A DNA stretch of 13,525 nt from an uncultured Collinsella sp. (GTDB taxonomy: Bacteria > Actinomycetota > Coriobacteriia > Coriobacteriales > Coriobacteriaceae), in contig CABMPS010000034.1 of the NCBI GenBank assembly GCA_902388545.1, positions 1-13,525 of the forward strand, read 5' to 3'. The notes beneath the pieces were generated by a model. The model was given only the letters and a program-made list of their open reading frames with translations, did no database searches and was not told the origin of the DNA. The first letter of the stretch is position 1; each line of letters starts with the position of its first letter. This document shows, piece by piece, positions 5,961-13,525 of the stretch. The translations under genes were made by a program, and so were the position numbers.

Positions 5961-8900
5961 GACGACGCATCGCTGGGCGGTCGCTCGGCAAAACCCCGAG
6001 CTCGAAAAGGAGCTTTCGGCTGGCCTGGGCATACCCGGGCTGGTGGCGCGCATTATGGTTGCGCACGGCATTACATCCATCGAGGAAGGCCAGCTGTTTT
6101 TGACGCCTTCGCTCGATCGCGACTGGGCGGACCCGCTCGTTATTCCGGGCATGGCGGTCGTCGCTGACCGCGTTGAGCGTGCTATTCGCAGCCACGAGCG
6201 CATCGCCGTCTTTGGCGATTTTGACGTCGACGGCATTACGTCGACTTGTCTGTTGACCGAGGCGCTACGTTCGTTTGGCGCCAACGTCACGCCGTTTATT
6301 CCGCATCGCTTTGACGAGGGCTACGGCCTGTCGCGTGCGGCGCTCGACCGCGTCAACGAGCTCGCCCAACCCAACCTGATCGTGACCGTCGATAACGGCA
6401 TTGCCGCCAAGGAGGAGGTCTCCTATCTGGAGAGCCTGGGGATCGATTTGGTGGTCACGGACCATCACGAGCCGTCCGACCAGGTGCCGCAGGGCGTGCC
6501 CCTGACCGACCCCAAGCTCGAGGACGAGGGCCCCTCGCGCGAGCTTGCCGGTGCCGGCGTGGCGCTCAAGCTGGTGCAGGTCCTGGGCGAGCGTTTGGGC
6601 AAGCCGTCGTATTGGCGTTCGCTGATCGAGGTCGCGGCGCTGGGCACCGTGTCCGACATGATGCCGCTCACGCCCGAGAATCGCGCACTGGTCGCCGAGG
6701 GCATCCAGCAGATGCGCGTGACGGCCCGTCCCGGCTATATCGCGCTTGCCGCACTTGCCAAGGTCGACCTTTCTACCATTACGGCCGACGGCCTGTCGTT
6801 TTCGCTCATCCCTCGTCTGAATGCTGCCGGCCGCATGGCTGATCCCAAGCTGGCGCTCGACCTGCTGCTTGCCCGCGATCCTATCGAGGCAAGTGCACTG
6901 GCAGCCGAGCTCGAGGAAATCAACCGTCAGCGCCGCGAGATCGAGGCCGAGCTTACGCGCGATGCCATGGCGAAGGTCGAGGAGACTTATGACGGCGGGC
7001 GCGCAATCGTCGTGGGCGGCGAGGGCTGGCACGAGGGCGTCAAGAGCATCGTGGCGAGCCGCCTGACCAATCGCTATCACGTGCCGGCGCTGCTCTTCTC
7101 GATCGAGGACGGCGTTGCACGCGGATCGGGTCGCTCGGTGGGCAAGGTCAACCTGTTCGATGCCGTCGAGCGTTGCTCCGATCTGCTGATTCGTCGCGGC
7201 GGGCATGCCGGTGCGGTGGGTGTAACCATCGAGGCATCCAAGCTCGATGAGTTCCGCCGTCGCCTTTCGGCCGTGCTATCGGAGCTTCCCGCCGATGACT
7301 TTGAGGACACTGACGAGGTTGCCGCCACCGTTGACCTCTCCGAGCTAAATATCGAGACTATCGAGCAGATTTCTCGTCTTGAGCCGTTTGGCCAGGGCAA
7401 TAAGGTGCCGCTTCTGGCTGCCGAGGGCGTGACGATGTGCGATCGCGCCGTGGTGGGCAAAACCGGCGAGCACATGCGCTTTGTGGCGACCGATGGCGCC
7501 GCGAGTGTGCCGGCCATCATGTTCCGCGTGCCGCAGATCGATAGGCTCATCAATTGCGACAGCGCCGTCGACTTGGTGTTCGAGGCCGTGGCCGAGCATT
7601 GGCAGGGACGCGTGAAGCCCAAGCTCATGATCAAAGATGTCTTGGTGCGCGATACCGCGGCGTCCAATATCGACGATCCGGCATGCGAGCTTCGCCGCGG
7701 CGTGCAGCCGGCGGATTCTGGCCTGCGCCTGGAGTCGCGTAAACGCGAGACGCTCGCCCAGCTTTCTTATACCGAGCTCACGCGCTCGCTTATCCATAGC
7801 TTTATCGGCTCGAACCAGCCACATCGCGCGCAGGTCGAGGCACTCGACGCGCTCGCCGACCACCAGAGCGTTTTGGCCGTTATGGGGACGGGACGTGGTA
7901 AGTCGCTCATCTTCCATGTGCACGCCGCGCGCGAGGCGGTCCTTCGAGGGCGTGCGAGCATCTTTGTCTATCCGCTGCGCGCGCTCGTTGCCGACCAGGC
8001 CTATCATCTTTCATCGACGATGGCTGCACTCGGGATTGGCGTGGGCGTGTTGACCGGCGAGACCGTGGAAGCAACGCGCGATGACGTGTTTGCCGGCCTG
8101 GCTTCGGGCCGCACCGGCATCGTACTCACGACGCCTGAGTTCCTGTCTATTCACCGCGACCGCTTTGCGCGCTCGGGGCGTATCGGATTTGTCGTTATTG
8201 ACGAGGCGCACCATGCCGGTCTTGCCAAGGGCGGCGACCGAAGCGCATACCTCGACATGCCCGATATCCTCAAGGCCCTGGGCGATCCGGTCGTTATGGC
8301 GGCGACGGCCACCGCGACGGCTCCGGTCGTGGCGGAGCTTGCCCGCGTGCTGTCGATTGCCCGTACGGTGGTCGACGAGACCGTGCGCGAGAACTTGCGG
8401 CTCGAGGACGACCGCGATCTTGCGAGCCGCGAAAACCGCCTGGTGTCCATCGTCGCGACGGGGGAGAAGACCGTCATCTACGTCAACTCGCGTGATCAGT
8501 CCGTGGCGCTTGCCAAGACGCTACGCAAACGCGTTCCCGACTACGCGTCGCATATCGCCTTTTACAACGCGGGCCTTACGCGCACCGACCGCCATCGCGT
8601 AGAGGAGGCGTTTCGTGACGGATGCCTCAGCTGCATCGTCTCGACCTCTGCCTTTGGCGAGGGCGTCAACCTTCCCGATATTCGCCATGTCGTGCTCTAT
8701 CACATGCCGTTTGGCGCGATTGAGTTTAACCAGATGAGTGGCCGCGCCGGTCGCGATGGACAGCCCGCCGTGATTCACCTGCTCTATTCGTCGCGCGACG
8801 CCCGCATTAACGAGCGCCTACTCGACTGCTATGCGCCTGAGCGCGACGAGCTCGTCACGCTCTATCGCGCGCTGCAAACCATGTGGCGCTCCAACCGCGG

Positions 8901-9234
8901 CAAGACCGGGGACGATTCCTTTAGCGCGAGCGATATCGACATCGCGCAGATGTGCCTTGCCATCGATGCTCGCACGCCGGTCGACGAGCGCTCGGTGGAA
9001 AGTGGCCTGGGAATCTTCGAAGAGCTTGGCTTCTGTCGCGTTTCGGGGTTTGACGACACCCGTCGCATCGCGATGGCCGAAAACCCCGGCCGTGTGCAAT
9101 TGAGCAGGTCAATTCGCTATTTGGAGGGCTTGCGTTCGCGCATGGAGTTCTCGGCTTTCCGGAGTTGGGCGCTCGATTCGTGCGCTTCTGATATGCTAGC
9201 CAAAGTTAACCGCCCGATCGTACCGCGGGCCTAG
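5947..9234 (+). CDS. recJ: RecJ single-strand exonuclease fused to a RecQ-like helicase
   Basis: The 1095-residue protein carries two enzymes in one chain. Residues about 20-560 are RecJ: DFDVDG (91-96), DNG (149-151), DHH (172-174), the DHHA1 region with GGEGWHEGVKSI (from 357) and GGHAGAVG (418-425), then an OB-like RecJ part. Residues about 620-970 are a superfamily 2 helicase: Walker A GTGRGKS (647-653), DEAH (752-755), TATAT motif III, and QMSGRAGR (929-936). The C-terminus has a small helical or winged region (EELGFCRV) and no obvious RecQ zinc cysteines or HRDC domain. RecJ digests 5' single-stranded ends; a coupled helicase would supply the single strand, as RecQ does in trans in E. 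coli RecFOR repair. All the motifs examined look intact. The start is placed at MSSLKTTH (5947) rather than at the GTG at 5902, whose extension looks unlike protein. rel follows 15 nt downstream. Confidence 0.93.
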   Translation: MSSLKTTHRWAVARQNPELEKELSAGLGIPGLVARIMVAHGITSIEEGQLFLTPSLDRDWADPLVIPGMAVVADRVERAIRSHERIAVFGDFDVDGITSTCLLTEALRSFGANVTPFIPHRFDEGYGLSRAALDRVNELAQPNLIVTVDNGIAAKEEVSYLESLGIDLVVTDHHEPSDQVPQGVPLTDPKLEDEGPSRELAGAGVALKLVQVLGERLGKPSYWRSLIEVAALGTVSDMMPLTPENRALVAEGIQQMRVTARPGYIALAALAKVDLSTITADGLSFSLIPRLNAAGRMADPKLALDLLLARDPIEASALAAELEEINRQRREIEAELTRDAMAKVEETYDGGRAIVVGGEGWHEGVKSIVASRLTNRYHVPALLFSIEDGVARGSGRSVGKVNLFDAVERCSDLLIRRGGHAGAVGVTIEASKLDEFRRRLSAVLSELPADDFEDTDEVAATVDLSELNIETIEQISRLEPFGQGNKVPLLAAEGVTMCDRAVVGKTGEHMRFVATDGAASVPAIMFRVPQIDRLINCDSAVDLVFEAVAEHWQGRVKPKLMIKDVLVRDTAASNIDDPACELRRGVQPADSGLRLESRKRETLAQLSYTELTRSLIHSFIGSNQPHRAQVEALDALADHQSVLAVMGTGRGKSLIFHVHAAREAVLRGRASIFVYPLRALVADQAYHLSSTMAALGIGVGVLTGETVEATRDDVFAGLASGRTGIVLTTPEFLSIHRDRFARSGRIGFVVIDEAHHAGLAKGGDRSAYLDMPDILKALGDPVVMAATATATAPVVAELARVLSIARTVVDETVRENLRLEDDRDLASRENRLVSIVATGEKTVIYVNSRDQSVALAKTLRKRVPDYASHIAFYNAGLTRTDRHRVEEAFRDGCLSCIVSTSAFGEGVNLPDIRHVVLYHMPFGAIEFNQMSGRAGRDGQPAVIHLLYSSRDARINERLLDCYAPERDELVTLYRALQTMWRSNRGKTGDDSFSASDIDIAQMCLAIDARTPVDERSVESGLGIFEELGFCRVSGFDDTRRIAMAENPGRVQLSRSIRYLEGLRSRMEFSAFRSWALDSCASDMLAKVNRPIVPRA

Positions 9235-9249
9235 GGGAAGGGGACCTCG

Positions 9250-11610
9250 ATGGATGCCGCAGCCCGTACCGCCCATGATTCCGCCCTCCAGCCGTTCTCG
9301 GAGATGGAGCACTATAAGCATGCCGATGAGCTGCCGCCCGAGATTATGGCGGACAGCTACGACAAGCTGGAGCGCCTGTGCCTCAAATATATGAATGAGG
9401 ACGACTTTTCTAAGGTGGAGCAGGCCTATTGCTTTGCTGCCGAGAAGCACTGCAACCAAAAGCGCCGCTCGGGTGAGATGTACATCAACCATCCCGTCGA
9501 GGTGGCCATCATTTTGGCCGATCTCAAGATGGACTGCGATGTGGTGTGCGCCGCGCTGCTGCACGATACCGTCGAGGATACCGAGACCTCGCTTGCCGAT
9601 GTTTCCGGCCTGTTTGGCGATACGGTGGCCGAGCTCGTCGATGGCGTGACCAAGCTCACCAACATCGAAGTCGACAGCATGGACGAGAAACAGGCGCTCA
9701 CGCTACGAAAGATGTTCCTCGCCATGTCCAAGGACATCCGCGTCATCATCGTTAAGCTTGCCGACCGTCTGCACAACATGCGCACCCTTGCGGCCCTGTG
9801 TGAGGACCGTCGCCTGTTTAAGGCCCGCGAGACCATGGACGTGTATGCGCCCCTGGCCGACCGTCTGGGCATGAGCTCCATTAAATGGGAGCTCGAGGAC
9901 CTGTCCTTCTTCTATCTTGAGCCCGACGCCTACCAACGCATCGCGCGCATGGTGGCGGAGTCGCGCGAGGTCCGTGAACGCTATCTGGCCGAGACCATCA
10001 AGACGCTCACCGACGAGCTCAACCGCATTGGCCTGGAGGACTTCCAGATCAACGGCCGTTCCAAGCACTATTGGTCCATCTACCAAAAGATGAAGCGCAA
10101 GGGCAAGGAATTTTCCGAGATCTACGACCTGGTGGCACTGCGCGTCATCACGCATTCGGTACGTGATTGCTACTCTACGCTCGGCGCGGTGCATACGCTG
10201 TGGCACCCCATGCCTGGTCGCTTTAAAGACTATATCGCCATGCCCAAGGTCAATAACTACCAGTCGCTCCACACGACGGTTATCGGCCCCACGGCCCGCC
10301 CGCTCGAGATTCAGATTCGTACCTACGAGATGCACGAGCAGGCCGAGTACGGTATTGCCGCTCACTGGCTCTATAAGAAGTCGGGCGGATCGTCTGCGTC
10401 TAAGACCAATGATGCCCAGCGCTTGGACGACCAGATTAACTGGCTCAAACATTCGCTCGATTGGGCTGCGTCTGATGAGATCACCGACGCCAAGGAATAC
10501 CTGCATTCGCTGAAGGTCGATCTGTTCGATCAGGAGATCTTCGTCTTTACGCCCAAGGGCGAGGTCATGGCGCTTCGTGCCGGCTCCACGCCGCTCGACT
10601 TTGCCTATGCCGTTCACACCGAGGTGGGCAACCACTGCGTCGGCGCTAAGATCAACGGTGCGGTGGCCCCGCTCACGCACGAGATCAAGACGGGCGACCG
10701 TGTCGAGATTCTGACCAACAAGAGTTCCAAGCCGTCGCGTGATTGGCTCAAGATCGTTAAGACACCTTCCGCCAAGTCAAAGATCCGCCGTTACTTCGCC
10801 GCCGCGACCAAGGACGACGACGCTGCCGCCGGCCGCGATATACTGGCTAAGGACCTGCGCAAGCGCGGATATGGCATCTCTACGCCACGATCCACGCGTG
10901 CGCTCAACGCCGTGGCGGAGCAGTTTAACTATAAGCAGCTCGAGGACCTGTTTGCCGCCGTTGGTGCGGGCAAAGTCGCCCCACGTGCCGTTGGCAATAA
11001 GGTCGAGCAAATCTTGGACCCCAAACCCGAGGAACAGCTCACCAAGGCCGAAGCCATTGCCGAGGTCGTCAAGCAGCCTGCCCGCGGCTCCAACCGCAAG
11101 CCGCAAAAGCGCGGCAAGAGCGCCAGCAACGGCATTATCGTCAAGGGCGAGAGCAACAGCGGCCTGCTGGTCCGTCTGGCCCATTGCTGCAACCCCGTGA
11201 CGGGCGACGACATCGTCGGCTTCATCACGCGCGGTCGCGGCGTCTCGGTGCATCGCGCCAACTGTCCCAACGTCAAAGGCCTTATGGAACATCCCGAGCG
11301 CATGATCGACGTGGAGTGGGACGGCGCTGCCGACACCCTCTTCCAGGTCGAGATCGTGGTGGAGTGCCTGGACCGCATGGGCCTGCTCAAGGATGTCACC
11401 ATTGCTATTGGCGATGCGGGCGGCAATATCCTTTCTGCCGCCACGTCGACCAACCGCGAGGGTATTGCAACCCTGCGCTTTATGGTCGAGATCTCGGACG
11501 CGAGCGGCCTGGATCCGTTGCTTGCCTCTATCAGCAGCGTTGACTCGGTCTACGACGCGCGTCGCTTGATGCCCGGCGAGGGTGGAGCCCAGCTTAAGCG
11601 CCGCGTTTAG
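9250..11610 (+). CDS. rel: Bifunctional (p)ppGpp synthetase/hydrolase Rel (RelA/SpoT homologue)
   Basis: This 786-residue stringent-response enzyme makes and degrades (p)ppGpp. The HD hydrolase has YINHP (His at 81), HDTVED (105-110) and LADRLHN (Asp 172), which are the expected metal and catalytic residues, so hydrolysis should be active. The synthetase has IYQKMKRKGKEF, RFKD (324-327) and the NNYQSLHTTVIGP and QIRT blocks. RFKD is the RxKD form of bifunctional Rel enzymes; monofunctional RelA has ExDD. The TGS domain starts about 427 (DQEIFVFTPKGEV). The zinc-finger region has HCC (645-647) and HRANC (668-672), and the ACT domain is about 697-786. GGGGA lies about 6 nt before the ATG. It probably shares the recJ transcript. 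A strong 12-bp hairpin follows. Confidence 0.97.
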   Translation: MDAAARTAHDSALQPFSEMEHYKHADELPPEIMADSYDKLERLCLKYMNEDDFSKVEQAYCFAAEKHCNQKRRSGEMYINHPVEVAIILADLKMDCDVVCAALLHDTVEDTETSLADVSGLFGDTVAELVDGVTKLTNIEVDSMDEKQALTLRKMFLAMSKDIRVIIVKLADRLHNMRTLAALCEDRRLFKARETMDVYAPLADRLGMSSIKWELEDLSFFYLEPDAYQRIARMVAESREVRERYLAETIKTLTDELNRIGLEDFQINGRSKHYWSIYQKMKRKGKEFSEIYDLVALRVITHSVRDCYSTLGAVHTLWHPMPGRFKDYIAMPKVNNYQSLHTTVIGPTARPLEIQIRTYEMHEQAEYGIAAHWLYKKSGGSSASKTNDAQRLDDQINWLKHSLDWAASDEITDAKEYLHSLKVDLFDQEIFVFTPKGEVMALRAGSTPLDFAYAVHTEVGNHCVGAKINGAVAPLTHEIKTGDRVEILTNKSSKPSRDWLKIVKTPSAKSKIRRYFAAATKDDDAAAGRDILAKDLRKRGYGISTPRSTRALNAVAEQFNYKQLEDLFAAVGAGKVAPRAVGNKVEQILDPKPEEQLTKAEAIAEVVKQPARGSNRKPQKRGKSASNGIIVKGESNSGLLVRLAHCCNPVTGDDIVGFITRGRGVSVHRANCPNVKGLMEHPERMIDVEWDGAADTLFQVEIVVECLDRMGLLKDVTIAIGDAGGNILSAATSTNREGIATLRFMVEISDASGLDPLLASISSVDSVYDARRLMPGEGGAQLKRRV

Positions 11611-11646
11611 TCGCGACGAACGTGCCACATTATCGATATTCGCTAC

Positions 11647-11674
11647 ACTCGAGGCATCGTTTGATGCCTCGAGT
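11647..11674 (+). terminator. Perfect 12-bp hairpin between rel and the MBL gene
   Basis: ACTCGAGGCATC (11647-11658) pairs exactly with GATGCCTCGAGT (11663-11674) around a GTTT loop, 36 nt after rel. Only TTCTAT follows, so it may be a terminator with a poor U-tract, or a hairpin in the 5' leader of the next gene. Confidence 0.55.
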
Positions 11675-11694
11675 TCTATAGAGAGGAGAGGGGC

Positions 11695-12378
11695 ATGAGT
11701 GCTGTGTCCTTGGATTTAACTCCCAAGGGATCGGTCGAGATCGAGACGCTCGTAAACGGTCCCATTCAGACCAATAGCTATGCTGTTATTTCGGACAATG
11801 AGTGCGTGATTATCGATCCCGCATGGGAAGGCGAGCGTTTGGTGGAGCATATTCGAGCCGAGCATCCCGGCGTACGCGTGCTTGGCGCCGTATGCACTCA
11901 TGGCCATGCCGATCATGTTGGTGGTGTTGCCGGCGTGCGAACCACCGTTGGCGAGGGCTGCCAGTATGAGCTGTGTGCTAAGGATGTGACGGTGCCGCAT
12001 GCGAACATCGAGGAGCAGCGAGCTATGTGGGGCATTGAGACGCCCGACCCCGGGGAGCCGACGCGCCTGCTCGCCGAGGGCGATGCTATCGAGGTGGGCG
12101 ATATCTGCCTGCAGGTGATCGAGACGCCGGGGCATACGCCGGGCGGGATCGTCTTGTTTGCTGCCACCGAGCAGGGGAACATTGCCTTTGTGGGCGACAC
12201 CCTGTTTCCGGGTGGGCACGGCCGCACCGATCTTTCTGGAGGAGATGGGGCGGCTATTCTGCGCTCGCTCTCCAAGCTCGCCCGGCTTCTTCCGCCCGAT
12301 ACCGTTTGCCTAACCGGCCATGGCGATTCGACCACCATGGCACGCGAGCTCATACAGAACCCTTTCATGCAGATGTAG
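11695..12378 (+). CDS. MBL-fold metallo-hydrolase, glyoxalase-II-like
   Basis: The 227-residue protein has the complete metallo-beta-lactamase metal site: THGHADH (His 69, His 71, Asp 73, His 74), ETPGHTPGG (His 147), FVGDTLFPGGHGRTDL (Asp 168) and GHG (His 209). The N-terminus has the NSYAVI and VIIDPAW strands typical of hydroxyacylglutathione-hydrolase-like proteins. True GloB has an extra C-terminal substrate domain, absent here, so a small thioester or acyl hydrolase (YcbL-like) is more likely; the substrate is unknown. AGGAG is 6 nt before the ATG. Placement after rel resembles a synteny seen in Gram-positive bacteria. Transcription may read through from rel or start near 11644. Confidence 0.92.
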   Translation: MSAVSLDLTPKGSVEIETLVNGPIQTNSYAVISDNECVIIDPAWEGERLVEHIRAEHPGVRVLGAVCTHGHADHVGGVAGVRTTVGEGCQYELCAKDVTVPHANIEEQRAMWGIETPDPGEPTRLLAEGDAIEVGDICLQVIETPGHTPGGIVLFAATEQGNIAFVGDTLFPGGHGRTDLSGGDGAAILRSLSKLARLLPPDTVCLTGHGDSTTMARELIQNPFMQM

Positions 12379-12389
12379 CTTAATGGTCG

Positions 12390-12431
12390 GCTTTTGAAGC
12401 ACGAGAAGCGTCCAGACGTCAAGCTATTTTT
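12390..12431 (+). terminator. Candidate terminator after the MBL gene
   Basis: GCTT..GA (from 12390) can pair with TCAAGC (ending 12424) across an interior loop with a TT bulge, followed by the T-rich TATTTTT (12425-12431). The stem is imperfect, but this is the only hairpin-plus-T-tract I found in the window. Confidence 0.45.
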
Positions 12432-12526
12432 CCCCAACGGGTCGATTCCGTAGGGCAAACGGTCAAAAAAGTCTGTTTGGACGATATTCGTGAACAAACG
12501 AACGTTTATGCTCGGGTGCGCCGTGG

Positions 12527-12532
12527 TAAAAT
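12527..12532 (+). promoter_or_regulatory. -10 box of the fba promoter
   Basis: TAAAAT in GTGGTAAAATC lies 40 nt before the fba start codon. A poor -35 candidate, TTTATG (12505-12510), is 16 nt upstream. The overall context resembles the GGTATAAT box before recJ. Confidence 0.5.
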
Positions 12533-12572
12533 CTCAGGCGTTATCGGAGCAACCTTACAGGAGGTTTCTTTT

Positions 12573-13439
12573 ATGCTCGTCAACGCAGCAGACATGCTCA
12601 AGAAGGCCGAGGCCGGCAAGTACGGTCTCGGTGCCTTCAACACCAACAACCTCGAGTGGACCCTGGCTATTCTCCAGGCCGCCGAGGAGGCCAAGTCTCC
12701 GCTGATCCTTCAGTGCACCGCTGGTGCCGCTAAGTGGATGGGCGGTTTCAAGGTCTGCGCCGACATGGTCAAGGCTGCCGTCGAGGCCACGGGCGTTACC
12801 GTTCCCGTCGCCCTTCACCTCGATCACGGTTCTTACGAGGACTGCTTCAAGTGCATCGAGGCCGGCTTCACGTCCATCATGTATGACGGCTCTCACGAGG
12901 AGACCTTCCAGCTTAACCTCGACCGCACCAAGGAGCTCGTTGAGCTTGCCCACTCCAAGGGCATGTCCATCGAGGCCGAGGTCGGCGGCATCGGCGGCAC
13001 CGAGGACGGCGTGACCTCCAGCGGCGAGCTCGCTGATCCTGCTGAGTGCAAGCAGATCGCTGACCTGGGCGTCGACTTCCTCGCCTGCGGTATCGGCAAC
13101 ATCCACGGCGTGTACCCCGCCGACTGGGCTGGCCTTTCCTTCGAGCGTCTGGGCGAGATCAAGGCCCAGACCGGCGACCTGCCCCTCGTCCTGCACGGTG
13201 GCACCGGCATCCCCGAGGATCAGATCAAGAAGGCCATCTCCCTGGGCATCTCCAAGATCAACGTCAACACCGACCTGCAGCTCGTCTTCGCCAAGGGCGT
13301 CCGCGAGTACATCGAGGCTGGCAAGGATCAGCAGGGCAAGGGCTTTGACCCCCGCAAGCTCCTCAAGCCTGGTCGCGACAACATCGTTGCCCGCACCAAG
13401 GAGCTCATGGAGGAGTTTGGCTCCGTCAACAAGGCGTAA
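12573..13439 (+). CDS. fba: Class II fructose-bisphosphate aldolase
   Basis: The 288-residue glycolytic enzyme reversibly cleaves fructose-1,6-bisphosphate to dihydroxyacetone phosphate and glyceraldehyde-3-phosphate using zinc. Conserved sites are visible: LHLDHG (Asp 84 catalytic, His 85 metal), EAEVGGIGG (134-142), GNIHGVY (His 178 metal), LHGGTGI (His 208 metal) and KINVNTD (228-234). The length suits the FbaA/GatY/KbaY class II family; related tagatose-bisphosphate aldolases share these motifs, so the sugar specificity is likely rather than certain. The start at 12573 is chosen from AGGAGG 8 nt upstream; in-frame codons further up lack family sequence. Codon use is far more biased than in its neighbours: lysine is AAG throughout, and phenylalanine is TTC in 8 of 10 positions. 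That indicates strong expression from its own promoter. Confidence 0.94.
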   Translation: MLVNAADMLKKAEAGKYGLGAFNTNNLEWTLAILQAAEEAKSPLILQCTAGAAKWMGGFKVCADMVKAAVEATGVTVPVALHLDHGSYEDCFKCIEAGFTSIMYDGSHEETFQLNLDRTKELVELAHSKGMSIEAEVGGIGGTEDGVTSSGELADPAECKQIADLGVDFLACGIGNIHGVYPADWAGLSFERLGEIKAQTGDLPLVLHGGTGIPEDQIKKAISLGISKINVNTDLQLVFAKGVREYIEAGKDQQGKGFDPRKLLKPGRDNIVARTKELMEEFGSVNKA

Positions 13440-13525
13440 GCGTCGCTAAACTTCCCGCCGGAAGCCCCGTCCCCCTACACTGTTTCCTTTGCGCTCACCT
13501 GGCTTTGCCAGAAGTCGCGCCAAGA

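Noticed and set aside
6265..7206. Minus-strand ORF of 313 residues inside recJ
   Set aside because: It is complementary to the catalytic core of RecJ; long antisense frames are expected in this G/C-biased codon use, and it shows no family features.
9703..10680. Minus-strand ORF of 325 residues inside rel
   Set aside because: It is the antisense of the synthetase and TGS coding region, with no ribosome site or recognisable domain.
13451..13511. Two small hairpins after fba (CTTCC/GGAAG and CTGGC/GCCAG)
   Set aside because: Each has a stem of only 5 bp without a T-tract, and the window ends too soon to tell a terminator from chance.

Overview
The window looks like a chromosomal segment from a high-GC, gut-type actinobacterium of the class Coriobacteriia, most likely Collinsella or a close relative. 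This rests on the protein style, the G/C-rich third codon positions, the strong AGGAGG-type ribosome binding sites, and a recurring GGGGACGT(T/A)CTT intergenic motif that I associate with that group. The genus call is inference from reading; no search was run. Nothing looks like a prophage, CRISPR array, tRNA, rRNA or complete insertion sequence.

Layout. (1) 1-75: 3' tail of an unidentified plus-strand gene. (2) 140-1357: queA, queuosine biosynthesis, followed by a strong hairpin. (3) 1358-1660: a non-coding stretch with three inverted-repeat structures, including a three-tier nested palindrome and a perfect 20-bp-arm REP-like palindrome. (4) 2878 down to 1661, minus strand: a compact PadR - DUF1700 - small membrane protein operon with a near-consensus promoter (TTGACA, 17 bp, TATAGT) overlapped by a 19-bp near-palindrome, the probable PadR operator. 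(5) 2945-3162: non-coding, with further copies of the REP-like motif. (6) 3163-4641: cutC and a GalT/HIT-like DUF4931-type gene, 3 nt apart. (7) 5670 down to 4672, minus strand: a BASS-family (bile acid:sodium symporter-like) membrane transporter, convergent with the previous pair. (8) 5947-11610: a 1095-residue RecJ nuclease fused to a RecQ-like helicase, preceded by a 21-codon upstream ORF that overlaps its start, then the bifunctional (p)ppGpp synthetase/hydrolase rel 15 nt downstream. (9) 11695-12378: a glyoxalase-II-like metallo-beta-lactamase hydrolase. (10) 12573-13439: class II fructose-bisphosphate aldolase, with its own promoter and highly biased codons. (11) 13440-13525: non-coding tail with only two small hairpins.

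How the genes fit together. recJ, rel and a metallo-beta-lactamase hydrolase in this order resemble a synteny common in Gram-positive bacteria (recJ-apt-relA-dtd-MBL), here without apt and dtd. It joins DNA repair, stringent response and housekeeping hydrolysis. The PadR/DUF1700 unit is a typical self-regulated envelope-stress-type module whose third gene looks shortened. The most distinctive protein is the RecJ-helicase fusion. The most distinctive non-coding content is the set of palindromes flanking the PadR operon on both sides.
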